Shown: positions 1-8,530 of the stretch, piece by piece
Layout of the letters: every line of letters begins with the position of its first letter
How positions within the stretch are numbered: position 1 is the first letter of the stretch
DNA from: an uncultured Francisellaceae bacterium
GTDB lineage: Bacteria > Pseudomonadota > Gammaproteobacteria > UBA6186 > Azoamicaceae
Assembly: GCA_903827925.1 (NCBI GenBank)
Contig: CAIKKE010000123.1
Location: 1-40,894 of the forward strand
Length of the DNA: 40,894 nt
Reading direction: 5' to 3'
Translations under genes and position numbers: made by a program
Notes under the pieces: generated by a model
The model's input: the letters and a program-made list of their open reading frames with translations, nothing else
Database searches by the model: none
Told to the model about the DNA's origin: nothing

Positions 1-103
1 CCATTTATCTGCAATCAATGAAATGGCTAAAGGACATTTATTAGCTGATTTGGTAACTATCTTAGGAACTCAAGATATAGTAATTGGGGAGGTAGATCGT
101 TAA
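1..103 (+). CDS. nuoD: NADH-quinone oxidoreductase subunit D, 3' end only (partial)
   Basis: An open frame enters from the left edge (first full codon at base 2) and stops with TAA at 101-103. The 33 visible residues end in DIVIGEVDR, which matches the conserved C-terminus of the NuoD/49-kDa subunit (usually DIVFGEVDR). NuoD is a peripheral-arm subunit that helps form the quinone site. The nuoE start codon follows the stop with no gap, so translation is probably coupled. nuoA-C should lie upstream, outside the window. Confidence 0.9.
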   Translation, partial: HLSAINEMAKGHLLADLVTILGTQDIVIGEVDR

Positions 104-595
104 ATGGTAAATATTCATAAAAATTTAACTAAAAAAATGACTTTAGAAATAGATGATTGGATCAAAAAATTTCCAGAAGGTAGAGAACAATCTGCGATTA
201 TTGCAGCTTTAACTATAGCGCAAAAATATAACAATGGATGGTTAAATAAAGAGTTATTACATGCAGTTGCTGAATATTTGAAAATTCCAGTAGTTACAGT
301 ATATGAAGTTGCAACTTTTTATCCTAAATTTGAGCTTAAGCCAAGTGGTAAGCATAAAATAGGTATTTGTACTAATGTATCTTGTATGTTATCTGGGTGT
401 AATAAAATAGCTCAACATGTAAAACAGAAATTAAACATTAATTTTGAAGAAACAACTAGTGATGGAAAATTTAGTTTAAAAGAATTAAATTGTATTGCCG
501 CTTGTGATAAAGCGCCGGTCGTTCAAATTAATGAACAGCAATTTTCTAATGTAACATTAGAAGCCATAGAACAAATTTTAATGAGGCTAGAATGA
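104..595 (+). CDS. nuoE: NADH-quinone oxidoreductase subunit E (24-kDa, [2Fe-2S] N1a)
   Basis: A 163-aa thioredoxin-like subunit of the NADH-dehydrogenase module of complex I, on the cytoplasmic side. The four N1a ligands are present as C89-x4-C94 (CTNVSC) and C130-x3-C134 (CIAAC), in the usual family arrangement, and the length is normal. The helical N-terminal half contains the typical VYEVATFYPKF stretch. The start codon touches the nuoD stop, and the stop overlaps the nuoF start in an ATGA junction, so it belongs to a coupled operon. C99 is an additional cysteine beside the cluster loop. Nothing suggests degeneration. Confidence 0.97.
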   Translation: MVNIHKNLTKKMTLEIDDWIKKFPEGREQSAIIAALTIAQKYNNGWLNKELLHAVAEYLKIPVVTVYEVATFYPKFELKPSGKHKIGICTNVSCMLSGCNKIAQHVKQKLNINFEETTSDGKFSLKELNCIAACDKAPVVQINEQQFSNVTLEAIEQILMRLE

Positions 596-1803
596 ATAAT
601 CATTATGCATATAAAGTTTGGAAAAAAATTCTATCTAAAAAATTAAGTTTAGAAAATATTATGCATGAATTAACAATTTCTAAATTAGTAACCAGAGGTG
701 GGGCTAATTTTATTGATGGATTAACAGCTATAGACAGAAATATTAATCAACCTAAATATATAGTATGCAATGCTGAAGAAGGTGAACCTGGTACCTTTAA
801 AGATCGAGACTTATTATTAAATTATCCTGAACAATTATTAGAAGGCATGGCTATAGCAGGGTTTATTATTGGTGCTCAATTTGGATATGTTTATATTAAA
901 CATGAATTTGTAGAAGCATTTAAACTTATTCAACAAGCTATAAAAAATGCTTATAATGATGGAATATTTGGACAAAATTTATTAAATTCAGATCTTAATT
1001 TTGATATAAATTCATTATATGGAGCAGGCGGGTACATTGCAGGAGAAGCAAGTGCAATGTTAGAGTCTATAGAAGGAAAAAAAGCTTTTCCTAGGATCAA
1101 ACCACCTTGGCCACAAACAGTGGGTTTATATGGATCTCCAACAATTGTAGTCAATGTTGAAACTTTAGTTAATATTCCTAAAATTATTGAACAAGGTGGA
1201 GATTGGTATTTTAAATTGAGTAAAACTAAATTAGCAGGTGGCAATAAAATTTTTAGTATTTCAGGGCATGTGACTAATCCTGGTAATTATGAAGTGCCAT
1301 TAGGTATGCGATTTATCGAGTTATTAAAAATGGCTGGTGGGGTCAAATCTGGTAAAAAATTAAAAGCAGTATTACCTGGTGGGTTATCTTCGGCAGTATT
1401 ACCAGCAGAGATTATAAATAATTTAAATTTAGATTATGGATCTTTAACTAAAGCTGGTTCTACTTTAGGATCGGGTGGTATAATTATTATGGATGAAACT
1501 ACTTGTATGGTAGAAGTATTATCTAGAATAAGTAGATTTTTCATGATTGAATCTTGTGGACAATGTGTACCTTGTAGAGAAGGAACTAGCTGGTTATATA
1601 GAATTGTTGATCGGATCTTAAAAGGACAGGGATTATTGCGCGATTTAAAAGTATTAGATAATGTGGCCGAAGGAATTTATGGGAAAAATCTATGTCCATT
1701 AGGGGATAGTGCAGCTTTGTCAGTAAAAAGTTTTATTAAATATTTTCGTGAAGAATTTATTAATAAACTAAAAATTGGATCTAAAATTTATGATCAAGTG
1801 TAG
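592..1803 (+). CDS. nuoF: NADH-quinone oxidoreductase subunit F (51-kDa, NADH/FMN, N3 cluster)
   Basis: This 403-aa subunit oxidises NADH through FMN and passes electrons to [4Fe-4S] N3. The N3 ligands are C322, C325 and C328 (ESCGQCVPCREGT) plus C368 (LCPLGDSAA). The nucleotide region CNAEEGEPGTFKDR (59-72) and the YGAGGYIAGEASAM loop (143-156) are well conserved. Two oddities: the N-terminus is shorter than in most homologues (about 420-445 aa), starting directly at the YxxWKKIL helix, and the usual GRGGAGFPTG loop reads TRGGANFIDG (34-43), so a glycine next to FMN is Asn. The start is fixed by the ATGA overlap with nuoE; the end overlaps nuoG by 14 bp. Confidence 0.96.
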   Translation: MNNHYAYKVWKKILSKKLSLENIMHELTISKLVTRGGANFIDGLTAIDRNINQPKYIVCNAEEGEPGTFKDRDLLLNYPEQLLEGMAIAGFIIGAQFGYVYIKHEFVEAFKLIQQAIKNAYNDGIFGQNLLNSDLNFDINSLYGAGGYIAGEASAMLESIEGKKAFPRIKPPWPQTVGLYGSPTIVVNVETLVNIPKIIEQGGDWYFKLSKTKLAGGNKIFSISGHVTNPGNYEVPLGMRFIELLKMAGGVKSGKKLKAVLPGGLSSAVLPAEIINNLNLDYGSLTKAGSTLGSGGIIIMDETTCMVEVLSRISRFFMIESCGQCVPCREGTSWLYRIVDRILKGQGLLRDLKVLDNVAEGIYGKNLCPLGDSAALSVKSFIKYFREEFINKLKIGSKIYDQV

Positions 1804-4264
1804 AATTAATAATCGGGCTATTACAGTTAAAGCAGGTACTAAGATAATTGAAGCTTTAGATAATTTAAAGATCCCTATTCCAAGATTTTGTTATCATAAT
1901 AAATTATCAATTGCTGCAAATTGCAGGACTTGTTTAGTTGAGATCACCAATATACCTAAATTATTACCTGCATGTTCGACAGAAATAAAAGAAGGTATGC
2001 AAATTTTTACTAATTCTTCCAAAGTTATTACTTCTCAAAAAGATATTATAGAATTATTACTTAGTAACCATCCTTTAGATTGTCCTATTTGTGATCAAGC
2101 AGGCGAATGTGAATTACAAGATTTGTCATTAAAATTTGGTAAAGATGGTTCAAATTATCATGAGTCTAAAAAAACCGTAAGTGATCCAAATTTAGGACCA
2201 TTAATTGCATCTAACATGACTCGATGTATAAATTGTACTCGATGCATAAGATTTGGGGAAGAAATAGCAGGAGCTAAAGAATTAGCTTTACTAAAAATCT
2301 CAGGATCAATAAAAGTAACTACTATAGATGATTCTTTTATTACCTCAGAAATGTCAGGCAATATGATTGATTTATGTCCGGTAGGAGCATTAACTGCTAA
2401 ACCTTTGATATGTGGAGCTAAACCTTGGGAATTAAGAGAAAGATTTGGAGTAAGCACTCATGATTGTATTGGTTCTAATATTAGTTATCATATAAATTAT
2501 GAGGAAGAAATTAAACGTGCGGTTGCTAAAGAGAATAATAAGATTAATTATAATTGGTTAGCGGATAGAGATCGATTTGGTTTTCTAGGGATCAACAATC
2601 AAGAACGTTTAAAATATCCTTTAATTAAAAAAAATAACCAATGGTATGTAGCGGATTGGAAAGAAGCATTAGAATTTGTTAATCAAAATTTAAATAAAGT
2701 TATTTCACAATATGGAGGAGAACAATTAGGTACTTTGGTCTCTCCTAATGCAACTTTAGAAGAATGTTATTTGTTACAAAATTTAGTGAAAAATTTAGGT
2801 AGTAGTAATATTGATTATCGCTTAAGGCAAATAGATTTTAGAAAACCTGCTGGAGTAGATTATTATCCATATTTAGGGATTAATTCTATAGAGGATTTAA
2901 GTAAACAACAATTTGTTTTATTAGTAGGATCATATTTGAATAAAGAGCAACCTATAGCTGCAATGCACTTAAGACAAGCAGTATTAAATGGATGTAAAGT
3001 GGTTACGGTTAATCCAGTAGAATTTAATTTGAATTTCAATATAGATGAAAAATTTATTGCTGAAAATGCAGATTTAGTTACGGTATTATTAAAGATTACT
3101 AAAGCATTGTTAGAAATTAGTAACAAACAAATTTCCAATGAATTAATTAATAATAATGAATTAATTCATAATGTTGATTTGTTTAATAATTTAAAATATC
3201 AAAATGCCCATCTTAAAGTCGCAAAAACTATGCTAGAAAATCCAGGTAATCAAATGTCAATTGTTTTAGGTGGATTATCAATTTCTCATCCTGAGTATTC
3301 TAATATTATTGCTGTTTGTAAAATCATATCTTGGATCACAGGGGCTAATTTTGGATGTTTTTCTTATGGAGCTAATAGTTTAGGCGCGCATTTGATGGAT
3401 TGTGTCCCTCAAAAAGGTAGCGATGATTTTCAATCATTAAATGCAGCTGAAATGTTACAGAAAACTTTAAAAGCTTATATATTATTTGGTATAGAACCAG
3501 AATTAGATTGTGCCTATGGAGTAAATTCTATTAATATTTTAGGAAAATCTGAATTAGTTATAGCATTTACTGCATTTGAAAGTGAATTATTGATGGAATA
3601 TTCTGATATATTGTTACCTATTGCGGTTCCTCAAGAATCTGGAGGCACGTATGTTAATGTAACTGGAGATTGTCAGCAGTTTAATAAAATATCTACAATA
3701 GTTGGGGAAAGTAAGCCGGCAGTAAAAATTTTAACCAAAATAGCTAAAGATTTTGGATGGAATTTTTTTCGAGATGAAGAGTTTGTCGAAGTTGTTAAAC
3801 AACAAATAAATCAACTAAAATATAATAATTCAGCTAAAACTATAGAAAAACATGATGATTATAAACTTTATATTAATTATTTACTTAATAATATGAAAAA
3901 TAATATACAAAATAATATACAAAATAATATGCAAAAATTATCTAGACTTATTAGAATTGCCCCAATATCTTTATATGCAGTAGATCCAATTATTAGAAGA
4001 TCTAATAGCTTACAAGAAACTTTAGATGCAAAAGTTCAAGTATTGATTAATCCTAAAAGTGCTGGTTATTTAAATCTTTGTGATAATCAGCTTATTATAA
4101 TTAAATCTTGTAATAATAAAACTTTTCAATTTCCTGTTAAAATTAGCCATAATATTCCAGAAGGTTGTATACTAATTAATCAAATAAACATTAAAACCGT
4201 AGTTAGCATACCATATCAACAAATTGTTATTGAAAAAGCAACTATAGATAATGCTTATGTTTAA
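1790..4264 (+). CDS. nuoG: NADH-quinone oxidoreductase subunit G (75-kDa, multi Fe-S)
   Basis: An 824-aa electron-wire subunit. I start it at ATG 1790 (MIKCRINNR), which fits the family's N-terminus; a TTG at 1775 would add five unexplained residues. Ligands in order: [2Fe-2S] N1b C34, C45, C48, C62; N5 H94, C98, C101, C107 (HPLDCPICDQAGEC); N4 C146, C149, C152, C196. All are intact. A degenerate molybdopterin-oxidoreductase domain follows. Near residues 700-715 a four-unit, 12-bp DNA repeat encodes NNMK-NNIQ-NNIQ-NNMQ in a linker before the C-terminal domain. It overlaps nuoF by 14 bp and nuoH by 14 bp. Confidence 0.97.
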   Translation: MIKCRINNRAITVKAGTKIIEALDNLKIPIPRFCYHNKLSIAANCRTCLVEITNIPKLLPACSTEIKEGMQIFTNSSKVITSQKDIIELLLSNHPLDCPICDQAGECELQDLSLKFGKDGSNYHESKKTVSDPNLGPLIASNMTRCINCTRCIRFGEEIAGAKELALLKISGSIKVTTIDDSFITSEMSGNMIDLCPVGALTAKPLICGAKPWELRERFGVSTHDCIGSNISYHINYEEEIKRAVAKENNKINYNWLADRDRFGFLGINNQERLKYPLIKKNNQWYVADWKEALEFVNQNLNKVISQYGGEQLGTLVSPNATLEECYLLQNLVKNLGSSNIDYRLRQIDFRKPAGVDYYPYLGINSIEDLSKQQFVLLVGSYLNKEQPIAAMHLRQAVLNGCKVVTVNPVEFNLNFNIDEKFIAENADLVTVLLKITKALLEISNKQISNELINNNELIHNVDLFNNLKYQNAHLKVAKTMLENPGNQMSIVLGGLSISHPEYSNIIAVCKIISWITGANFGCFSYGANSLGAHLMDCVPQKGSDDFQSLNAAEMLQKTLKAYILFGIEPELDCAYGVNSINILGKSELVIAFTAFESELLMEYSDILLPIAVPQESGGTYVNVTGDCQQFNKISTIVGESKPAVKILTKIAKDFGWNFFRDEEFVEVVKQQINQLKYNNSAKTIEKHDDYKLYINYLLNNMKNNIQNNIQNNMQKLSRLIRIAPISLYAVDPIIRRSNSLQETLDAKVQVLINPKSAGYLNLCDNQLIIIKSCNNKTFQFPVKISHNIPEGCILINQINIKTVVSIPYQQIVIEKATIDNAYV
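3887..3934 (+). repeat. 12-bp in-frame tandem repeat inside nuoG (4 units)
   Basis: Four head-to-tail copies of AATAATAT(A/G)(C/A)AA encode NNMK, NNIQ, NNIQ and NNMQ. The unit is a multiple of three, so gain or loss of a unit keeps the frame. It falls in a hydrophilic linker before the C-terminal domain, where length change is likely tolerated. Confidence 0.9.
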
Positions 4265-5228
4265 AATTTTAGAAATTGTAATTAATAATATTTTATTAAT
4301 AATAGGGTTATTATTAACCGTAATGTTGTATATTTTATGGGAACGTAAATGTATTGGGAGGATGCAAAATAGATTTGGTCCTAATAGAGTTGGTCCTTAT
4401 GGAATGTTGCAACCAATTGCGGATAGTTTAAAACTTTTATTGAAATCTATGATTATCCCTAAAAAAGCTAATCAACTGTTATTTATATTAAGCCCAATTA
4501 TTACAGTTGCTGCAGCTTTTGCTAGTTGGGCAGTTATTCCGTTTGGTAAGAATTTATTACTAACAGATTTAAATATAGGAATGTTATATTTATTAGCTAT
4601 GCAATCAATAGGGGTTGTTGGAATTATTATGGCTGGATGGAGTTCTAATTCCAAATATGCTTTATTGGGGGCGTTACGTTTTGTTGCGCAAATAATTTCT
4701 TATTCTATTCCTATAAGCTTAGTAATTGTTGGGGTATTAATTCGTGCAAAAAGCATGAATTTATCTTTAATTGTTAATGCTCAGCAAGGCGGAATAATTA
4801 ATTGGTTTTGTTGGCCATTATTTCCGTTATTAATAATTTATTGGATTAGTATCATGGCAGAAACTAATAGATTACCTTTTGATGTTGCAGAAGGTGAATC
4901 AGAATTAGTTGCAGGTTTCCATGTGGAGTATTCAGGAATGAGTTTTGCTTTGTTTTTTTTGGCTGAATATTGCAATATGATTTTAACTTCAATGTTAACT
5001 GTAATTATGTTTTTTGGAGGTTGGTTATCTCCGTTTAATACACAATTTTTATGGATCCCTAATATTTTTTGGTTAATAATTAAAACTTTTATATTTATGA
5101 CTATATTTATATGGTTAAGAGGAACACTTCCAAGGTATAGATTTGATCAGATCATAAATTTATCTTGGAAATGTCTTTGCCCAGCAGGATTATCGTGGGT
5201 TATTGTTCAAGCAATATGGATTAATTAA
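4251..5228 (+). CDS. nuoH: NADH-quinone oxidoreductase subunit H (ND1)
   Basis: A 325-aa polytopic inner-membrane subunit at the joint between the peripheral and membrane arms, lining the quinone tunnel. Conserved stretches are visible: ERKCIGRMQNRFGPNRVGP (31-49), a loop with the acidic cluster AETNRLPFDVAEGESELV (about 203-220), then GFHVEYSGM. The length is normal. The start is taken at ATG 4251, inside the end of nuoG; a second ATG at 4257 is a possible alternative. Thirteen bases separate it from nuoI. Confidence 0.97.
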   Translation: MLMFKILEIVINNILLIIGLLLTVMLYILWERKCIGRMQNRFGPNRVGPYGMLQPIADSLKLLLKSMIIPKKANQLLFILSPIITVAAAFASWAVIPFGKNLLLTDLNIGMLYLLAMQSIGVVGIIMAGWSSNSKYALLGALRFVAQIISYSIPISLVIVGVLIRAKSMNLSLIVNAQQGGIINWFCWPLFPLLIIYWISIMAETNRLPFDVAEGESELVAGFHVEYSGMSFALFFLAEYCNMILTSMLTVIMFFGGWLSPFNTQFLWIPNIFWLIIKTFIFMTIFIWLRGTLPRYRFDQIINLSWKCLCPAGLSWVIVQAIWIN

Positions 5229-5241
5229 ATACGGAGTATAG

Positions 5242-5733
5242 ATGATTAATAATTTAACAAAATCAATCAAAAAGTTGATTTTATTTGATATTTTGCAGGG
5301 ATTATATATAACTGTTAAGCAATTTTTTGCTAATAAAATTACAGTTCAATATCCTGAATCTAAAACTCCTCATTCTCATAGATTTAAAGCTTTACATGCA
5401 TTACGTAAATATGATAACGGGAAAGAGCGTTGTGTTGGTTGCAAATTATGTGCAGCAGTTTGTCCTGCATTAGCCATTAATATAGAATCTAATATAGATA
5501 AAGACGGATTTAGATATGCAAGCAAATATGAAATAGATTTATTTAAATGTATTTATTGTGGGTTATGCGAAGAATCTTGTCCGGTTGATGCTATAGTGCA
5601 AACTAATTTAGAAGAATATCATTTTCAAAAAAGAGGAGAACAAATTTTAACTAAAGAAAAATTATTAGCAATTGGTGATAAATATGAATTAGAAATTAAA
5701 GAGAGTAAAATGCATGATGCAGCTTTTAATTAA
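5242..5733 (+). CDS. nuoI: NADH-quinone oxidoreductase subunit I (two [4Fe-4S], N6a/N6b)
   Basis: A 163-aa ferredoxin-like subunit carrying the last clusters before N2. Two complete CxxCxxCxxxCP motifs are present: C64/C67/C70/C74 (CVGCKLCAAVCP) and C103/C106/C109/C113 (CIYCGLCEESCP). A GGAG ribosome site lies just before ATG 5242. The last codons overlap nuoJ by 20 bp. The length is as expected. Confidence 0.97.
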   Translation: MINNLTKSIKKLILFDILQGLYITVKQFFANKITVQYPESKTPHSHRFKALHALRKYDNGKERCVGCKLCAAVCPALAINIESNIDKDGFRYASKYEIDLFKCIYCGLCEESCPVDAIVQTNLEEYHFQKRGEQILTKEKLLAIGDKYELEIKESKMHDAAFN

Positions 5734-6301
5734 ATATAATTTAGAAATAATAGCCAATACATTGTTGTTTGGTTTAGCCATTGCTAGTGCTTTATTGTTA
5801 ATAATTTTTAAAAATCCCATATATAAAATTTTAATGTTTTTATTAGTCTTGATAATTACTGCGGTTGTTTGGATTACATTAAATGCTGAATTTTTGGCAA
5901 TGTTATTAATTTTATTATATATTGCAAGTTCTATAGTATTGTTTTTGTTCGCCGTAATGATGTTAGATGTTAAATCTTATTATAATCAAGATAAATTTAA
6001 AAAATTAAATTTTAGATTAATTAGTTCTATATTAATAAGTTTATTGTTTGTAATTATTTTGACTTATATATCAAAAGATTATATTTTTATCGTTAAATTA
6101 GATGAATTAAAAAGTAATTTTTTAGAATTGTCTTTGATGTTGTTTTCGGAGTACATATTGTTTTTTAGTTTGATTGGCTTGATTTTATTATTACCAATGA
6201 TTGCGGTAATTTGTATAAATATTGTTAATCAAGATAAAAGTAAAAATTTAAAAGTTTCCACTAAGCAAACAAGAAAGCTACAACTTTTGGATTTAACATG
6301 A
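5714..6301 (+). CDS. nuoJ: NADH-quinone oxidoreductase subunit J (ND6)
   Basis: A 195-aa hydrophobic membrane-arm subunit with about five transmembrane helices. The region around AEFLAMLLILLYIASSIVLFLFAVMM matches the conserved third helix of NuoJ/ND6. The start is a double ATG (5714 and 5717), 20 bp before the nuoI stop. The final codons overlap nuoK in an ATGA junction. The C-terminal tail (DQDKSKNLKVSTKQTRKLQ...) is basic and presumably cytoplasmic. Confidence 0.94.
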   Translation: MMQLLIKYNLEIIANTLLFGLAIASALLLIIFKNPIYKILMFLLVLIITAVVWITLNAEFLAMLLILLYIASSIVLFLFAVMMLDVKSYYNQDKFKKLNFRLISSILISLLFVIILTYISKDYIFIVKLDELKSNFLELSLMLFSEYILFFSLIGLILLLPMIAVICINIVNQDKSKNLKVSTKQTRKLQLLDLT

Positions 6302-6612
6302 TTTTGTCTGGTTATTTAATATTTAATTCTATTATTTTTTGTATTTCAATTTTGGGTATGTTATTAAATCGTAAAAATTTATTACCTTTATTAATATATA
6401 TAGAATTAATGTTGTTAGCAATTAATAGCAATTTTATTGCTTATTCTAAATTATGGAATGATATTCATGCGCAAATATGGGTATTGTTTATATTAAGTAT
6501 AACAACCGCTGAATTTGTATTAATGTTAATTATTTTATTAAAGATTTTTAAAGCTGCAGGTACTATTGAAATTGAGAATAAAAGTTTAAATAATTTGAGG
6601 ATAAAAGGATAG
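6298..6612 (+). CDS. nuoK: NADH-quinone oxidoreductase subunit K (ND4L)
   Basis: A 104-aa, three-helix membrane-arm subunit. The two intramembrane glutamates needed for proton transfer in this family sit at their usual positions, E36 (LLIYIELMLLAIN) and E72 (SITTAEFVLML). It overlaps nuoJ by four bases and is followed after one base by nuoL. The size is normal (about 100 aa). Confidence 0.96.
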   Translation: MILSGYLIFNSIIFCISILGMLLNRKNLLPLLIYIELMLLAINSNFIAYSKLWNDIHAQIWVLFILSITTAEFVLMLIILLKIFKAAGTIEIENKSLNNLRIKG

Positions 6613-6613
6613 A

Positions 6614-8530
6614 ATGATTAAAATTAATTTAAATTATCTAACTTTATCATTAGTGGTTATTCCTTTATTTACCTCGGGATTAATTAGGGTTGGATTAAAT
6701 TTTATTAACAATAAATTTACAACCATTATTAGCATAACGTCTGCAAGTGTAATTTTTATAATTTCAGTATATTTTTTATGGAACATATTCGCAACTAATT
6801 TAGAACCAATAAATAGCATTTGGTATATTTGGGGTAAATTTGGAAACTTAAGCTTAAATTTTGGATGTTTGATAGATCAATTAACGGTAGTTATGTTAAC
6901 GTTAATTACTAGTTTATCATTGGTTATACAGATCTATAGCAGTGTTTTTATGGCAAATGATGTTAATTATGCCAAATATTTTGCTTACATAGCCTTTTTT
7001 AATTTTTCCATGATATTTTTAGTGATTGCTAATAATTTTTTACAATTATTTTTTGGTTGGGAATTAGTGGGAATATCATCTTATTTGCTAATTAATTTTT
7101 GGTTTCAACATAAAGCTGCTAATATTGCAGCCTTTAAGGCTTTTTTAGTAAATAGAATAGGGGATTTAGGTTTATTATTAGCAATTGCCGTAACATTAAA
7201 GTGTTTTGACTCTCTTGAATACAATGTGGTTTTTGCTAATTTAGCTAATAATTTACAGAGCATCAAATTAATTGTTGGTTTGTTAGTTTTGGCAGCGCTA
7301 ACTAAATCTGCTCAAATTCCTTTACATGTATGGTTGCCTGATGCAATGGAAGGACCATTACCAGTGTCGGCATTAATGCATTCAGCTACGATGGTTACAG
7401 CTGGAGTTTTTTTGTTAATCAGAATGTCTCCAATTTTGCAATTTAGTGGTTATTGGTTAAATGTTATTTTATTTATAGGAACTATCAGTGCGGTATTGGC
7501 GAGTTTATTGGCGTTAATAGAGGTTGACTTAAAACGTATTATGGCATATTCAACAATTTCTCAAATAGGCTTGATGTTTGTAGCCATAGGTAGTTCTGCT
7601 TATGTTGCAGGAATGTTTCATTTAATTACCCACGCTTTTTTTAAATCTTTATTGTTTTTGGCAATAGGTTCGGTTTTTTATGTTATTAACAATAAAAATA
7701 ATAATATTTTTGATTTGCCAAATGATTTAAAAAAACATTTACCAATAACTTATTATTGTTTGTTAATTGGGGTTTTATCATTGATTGGTTTCCCTGGGTT
7801 TTCAGGGTTTTTTTCTAAAAATTTAATCTTTAATACATTAGAACTTTCTCAATTATCATTTGCTAACAAAGCTTATTATTTATTGTTAATTACTAATGTT
7901 ATTACTAGTTTATATATGTTTAGATTGTTTTTTGTTGTTTTTTATCGTTATAATAATCAATTAATTATTCTTCCTAAGACTAATGCTAATAATAAATATA
8001 ATTCATCTAAAATTATTGATGGAAGTATTATATTTTTGGCAGTTATTTCCTGTGTTATTGGCGGTTGTTTAATTGCTCCAATATTAAATAATCTTAAGGG
8101 TTTTGTTAAATTTAATCAGACATTAAATTTATTGTTTAGCTGGAGCATAAATAAAGCAGAATTATGTACTTTGATTGGTGTGGTTTTAGCATTTATTTTT
8201 TATGTTTATAAGCCTGATTTTTTAATTTTTTTAAAAATTAAAATAAAAAATAATTTTTTATTTTTTTATAATTTATTAGAACAACAATATTTTTTTAACA
8301 AATTAAACAATTTTATTTTACAATATTTTAAATGGTTCGCTGATTTATTGTTTAAATTTGTAGAAGAATTGTTGTTCAATAAATATATTAATCAAGGTAC
8401 CGCTAATTTGGTGGTATACATTTCTAGATGCATTCAAAATTTACATATGGATAGTTTGGGTAATTATATATTTTTAATGCTGAGCGGGAGTTTAACAATA
8501 TTATTATGGTTGATTTTAACAACATTTTAA
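6614..8530 (+). CDS. nuoL: NADH-quinone oxidoreductase subunit L (ND5)
   Basis: A 638-aa antiporter-like subunit at the distal end of the membrane arm. Recognisable pieces are FFGWELVGISSYLLINFWF with the key TM5 glutamate, AAFKAFLVNRIGDLGLLLA, KSAQIPLHVWLPDAMEGPLPVSALMHSATMV, and the HAFFKSLLFLAIGSV helix. The C-terminal part holds the long lateral helix and the last anchoring helix. The length is normal to slightly long. The stop overlaps the nuoM start by 25 bp. Confidence 0.97.
   Translation: MIKINLNYLTLSLVVIPLFTSGLIRVGLNFINNKFTTIISITSASVIFIISVYFLWNIFATNLEPINSIWYIWGKFGNLSLNFGCLIDQLTVVMLTLITSLSLVIQIYSSVFMANDVNYAKYFAYIAFFNFSMIFLVIANNFLQLFFGWELVGISSYLLINFWFQHKAANIAAFKAFLVNRIGDLGLLLAIAVTLKCFDSLEYNVVFANLANNLQSIKLIVGLLVLAALTKSAQIPLHVWLPDAMEGPLPVSALMHSATMVTAGVFLLIRMSPILQFSGYWLNVILFIGTISAVLASLLALIEVDLKRIMAYSTISQIGLMFVAIGSSAYVAGMFHLITHAFFKSLLFLAIGSVFYVINNKNNNIFDLPNDLKKHLPITYYCLLIGVLSLIGFPGFSGFFSKNLIFNTLELSQLSFANKAYYLLLITNVITSLYMFRLFFVVFYRYNNQLIILPKTNANNKYNSSKIIDGSIIFLAVISCVIGGCLIAPILNNLKGFVKFNQTLNLLFSWSINKAELCTLIGVVLAFIFYVYKPDFLIFLKIKIKNNFLFFYNLLEQQYFFNKLNNFILQYFKWFADLLFKFVEELLFNKYINQGTANLVVYISRCIQNLHMDSLGNYIFLMLSGSLTILLWLILTTF

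Noticed and set aside
951-1244. Open frame on the minus strand within nuoF, and similar ones in nuoG, nuoL, hslU and typA
   Set aside because: They lie wholly inside well-recognised genes, have no family resemblance and no ribosome site; they are shadow frames.
3887-3934. Repeat array in nuoG as a CRISPR or iteron
   Set aside because: Units are 12 bp, contiguous, in frame and coding; no spacers.
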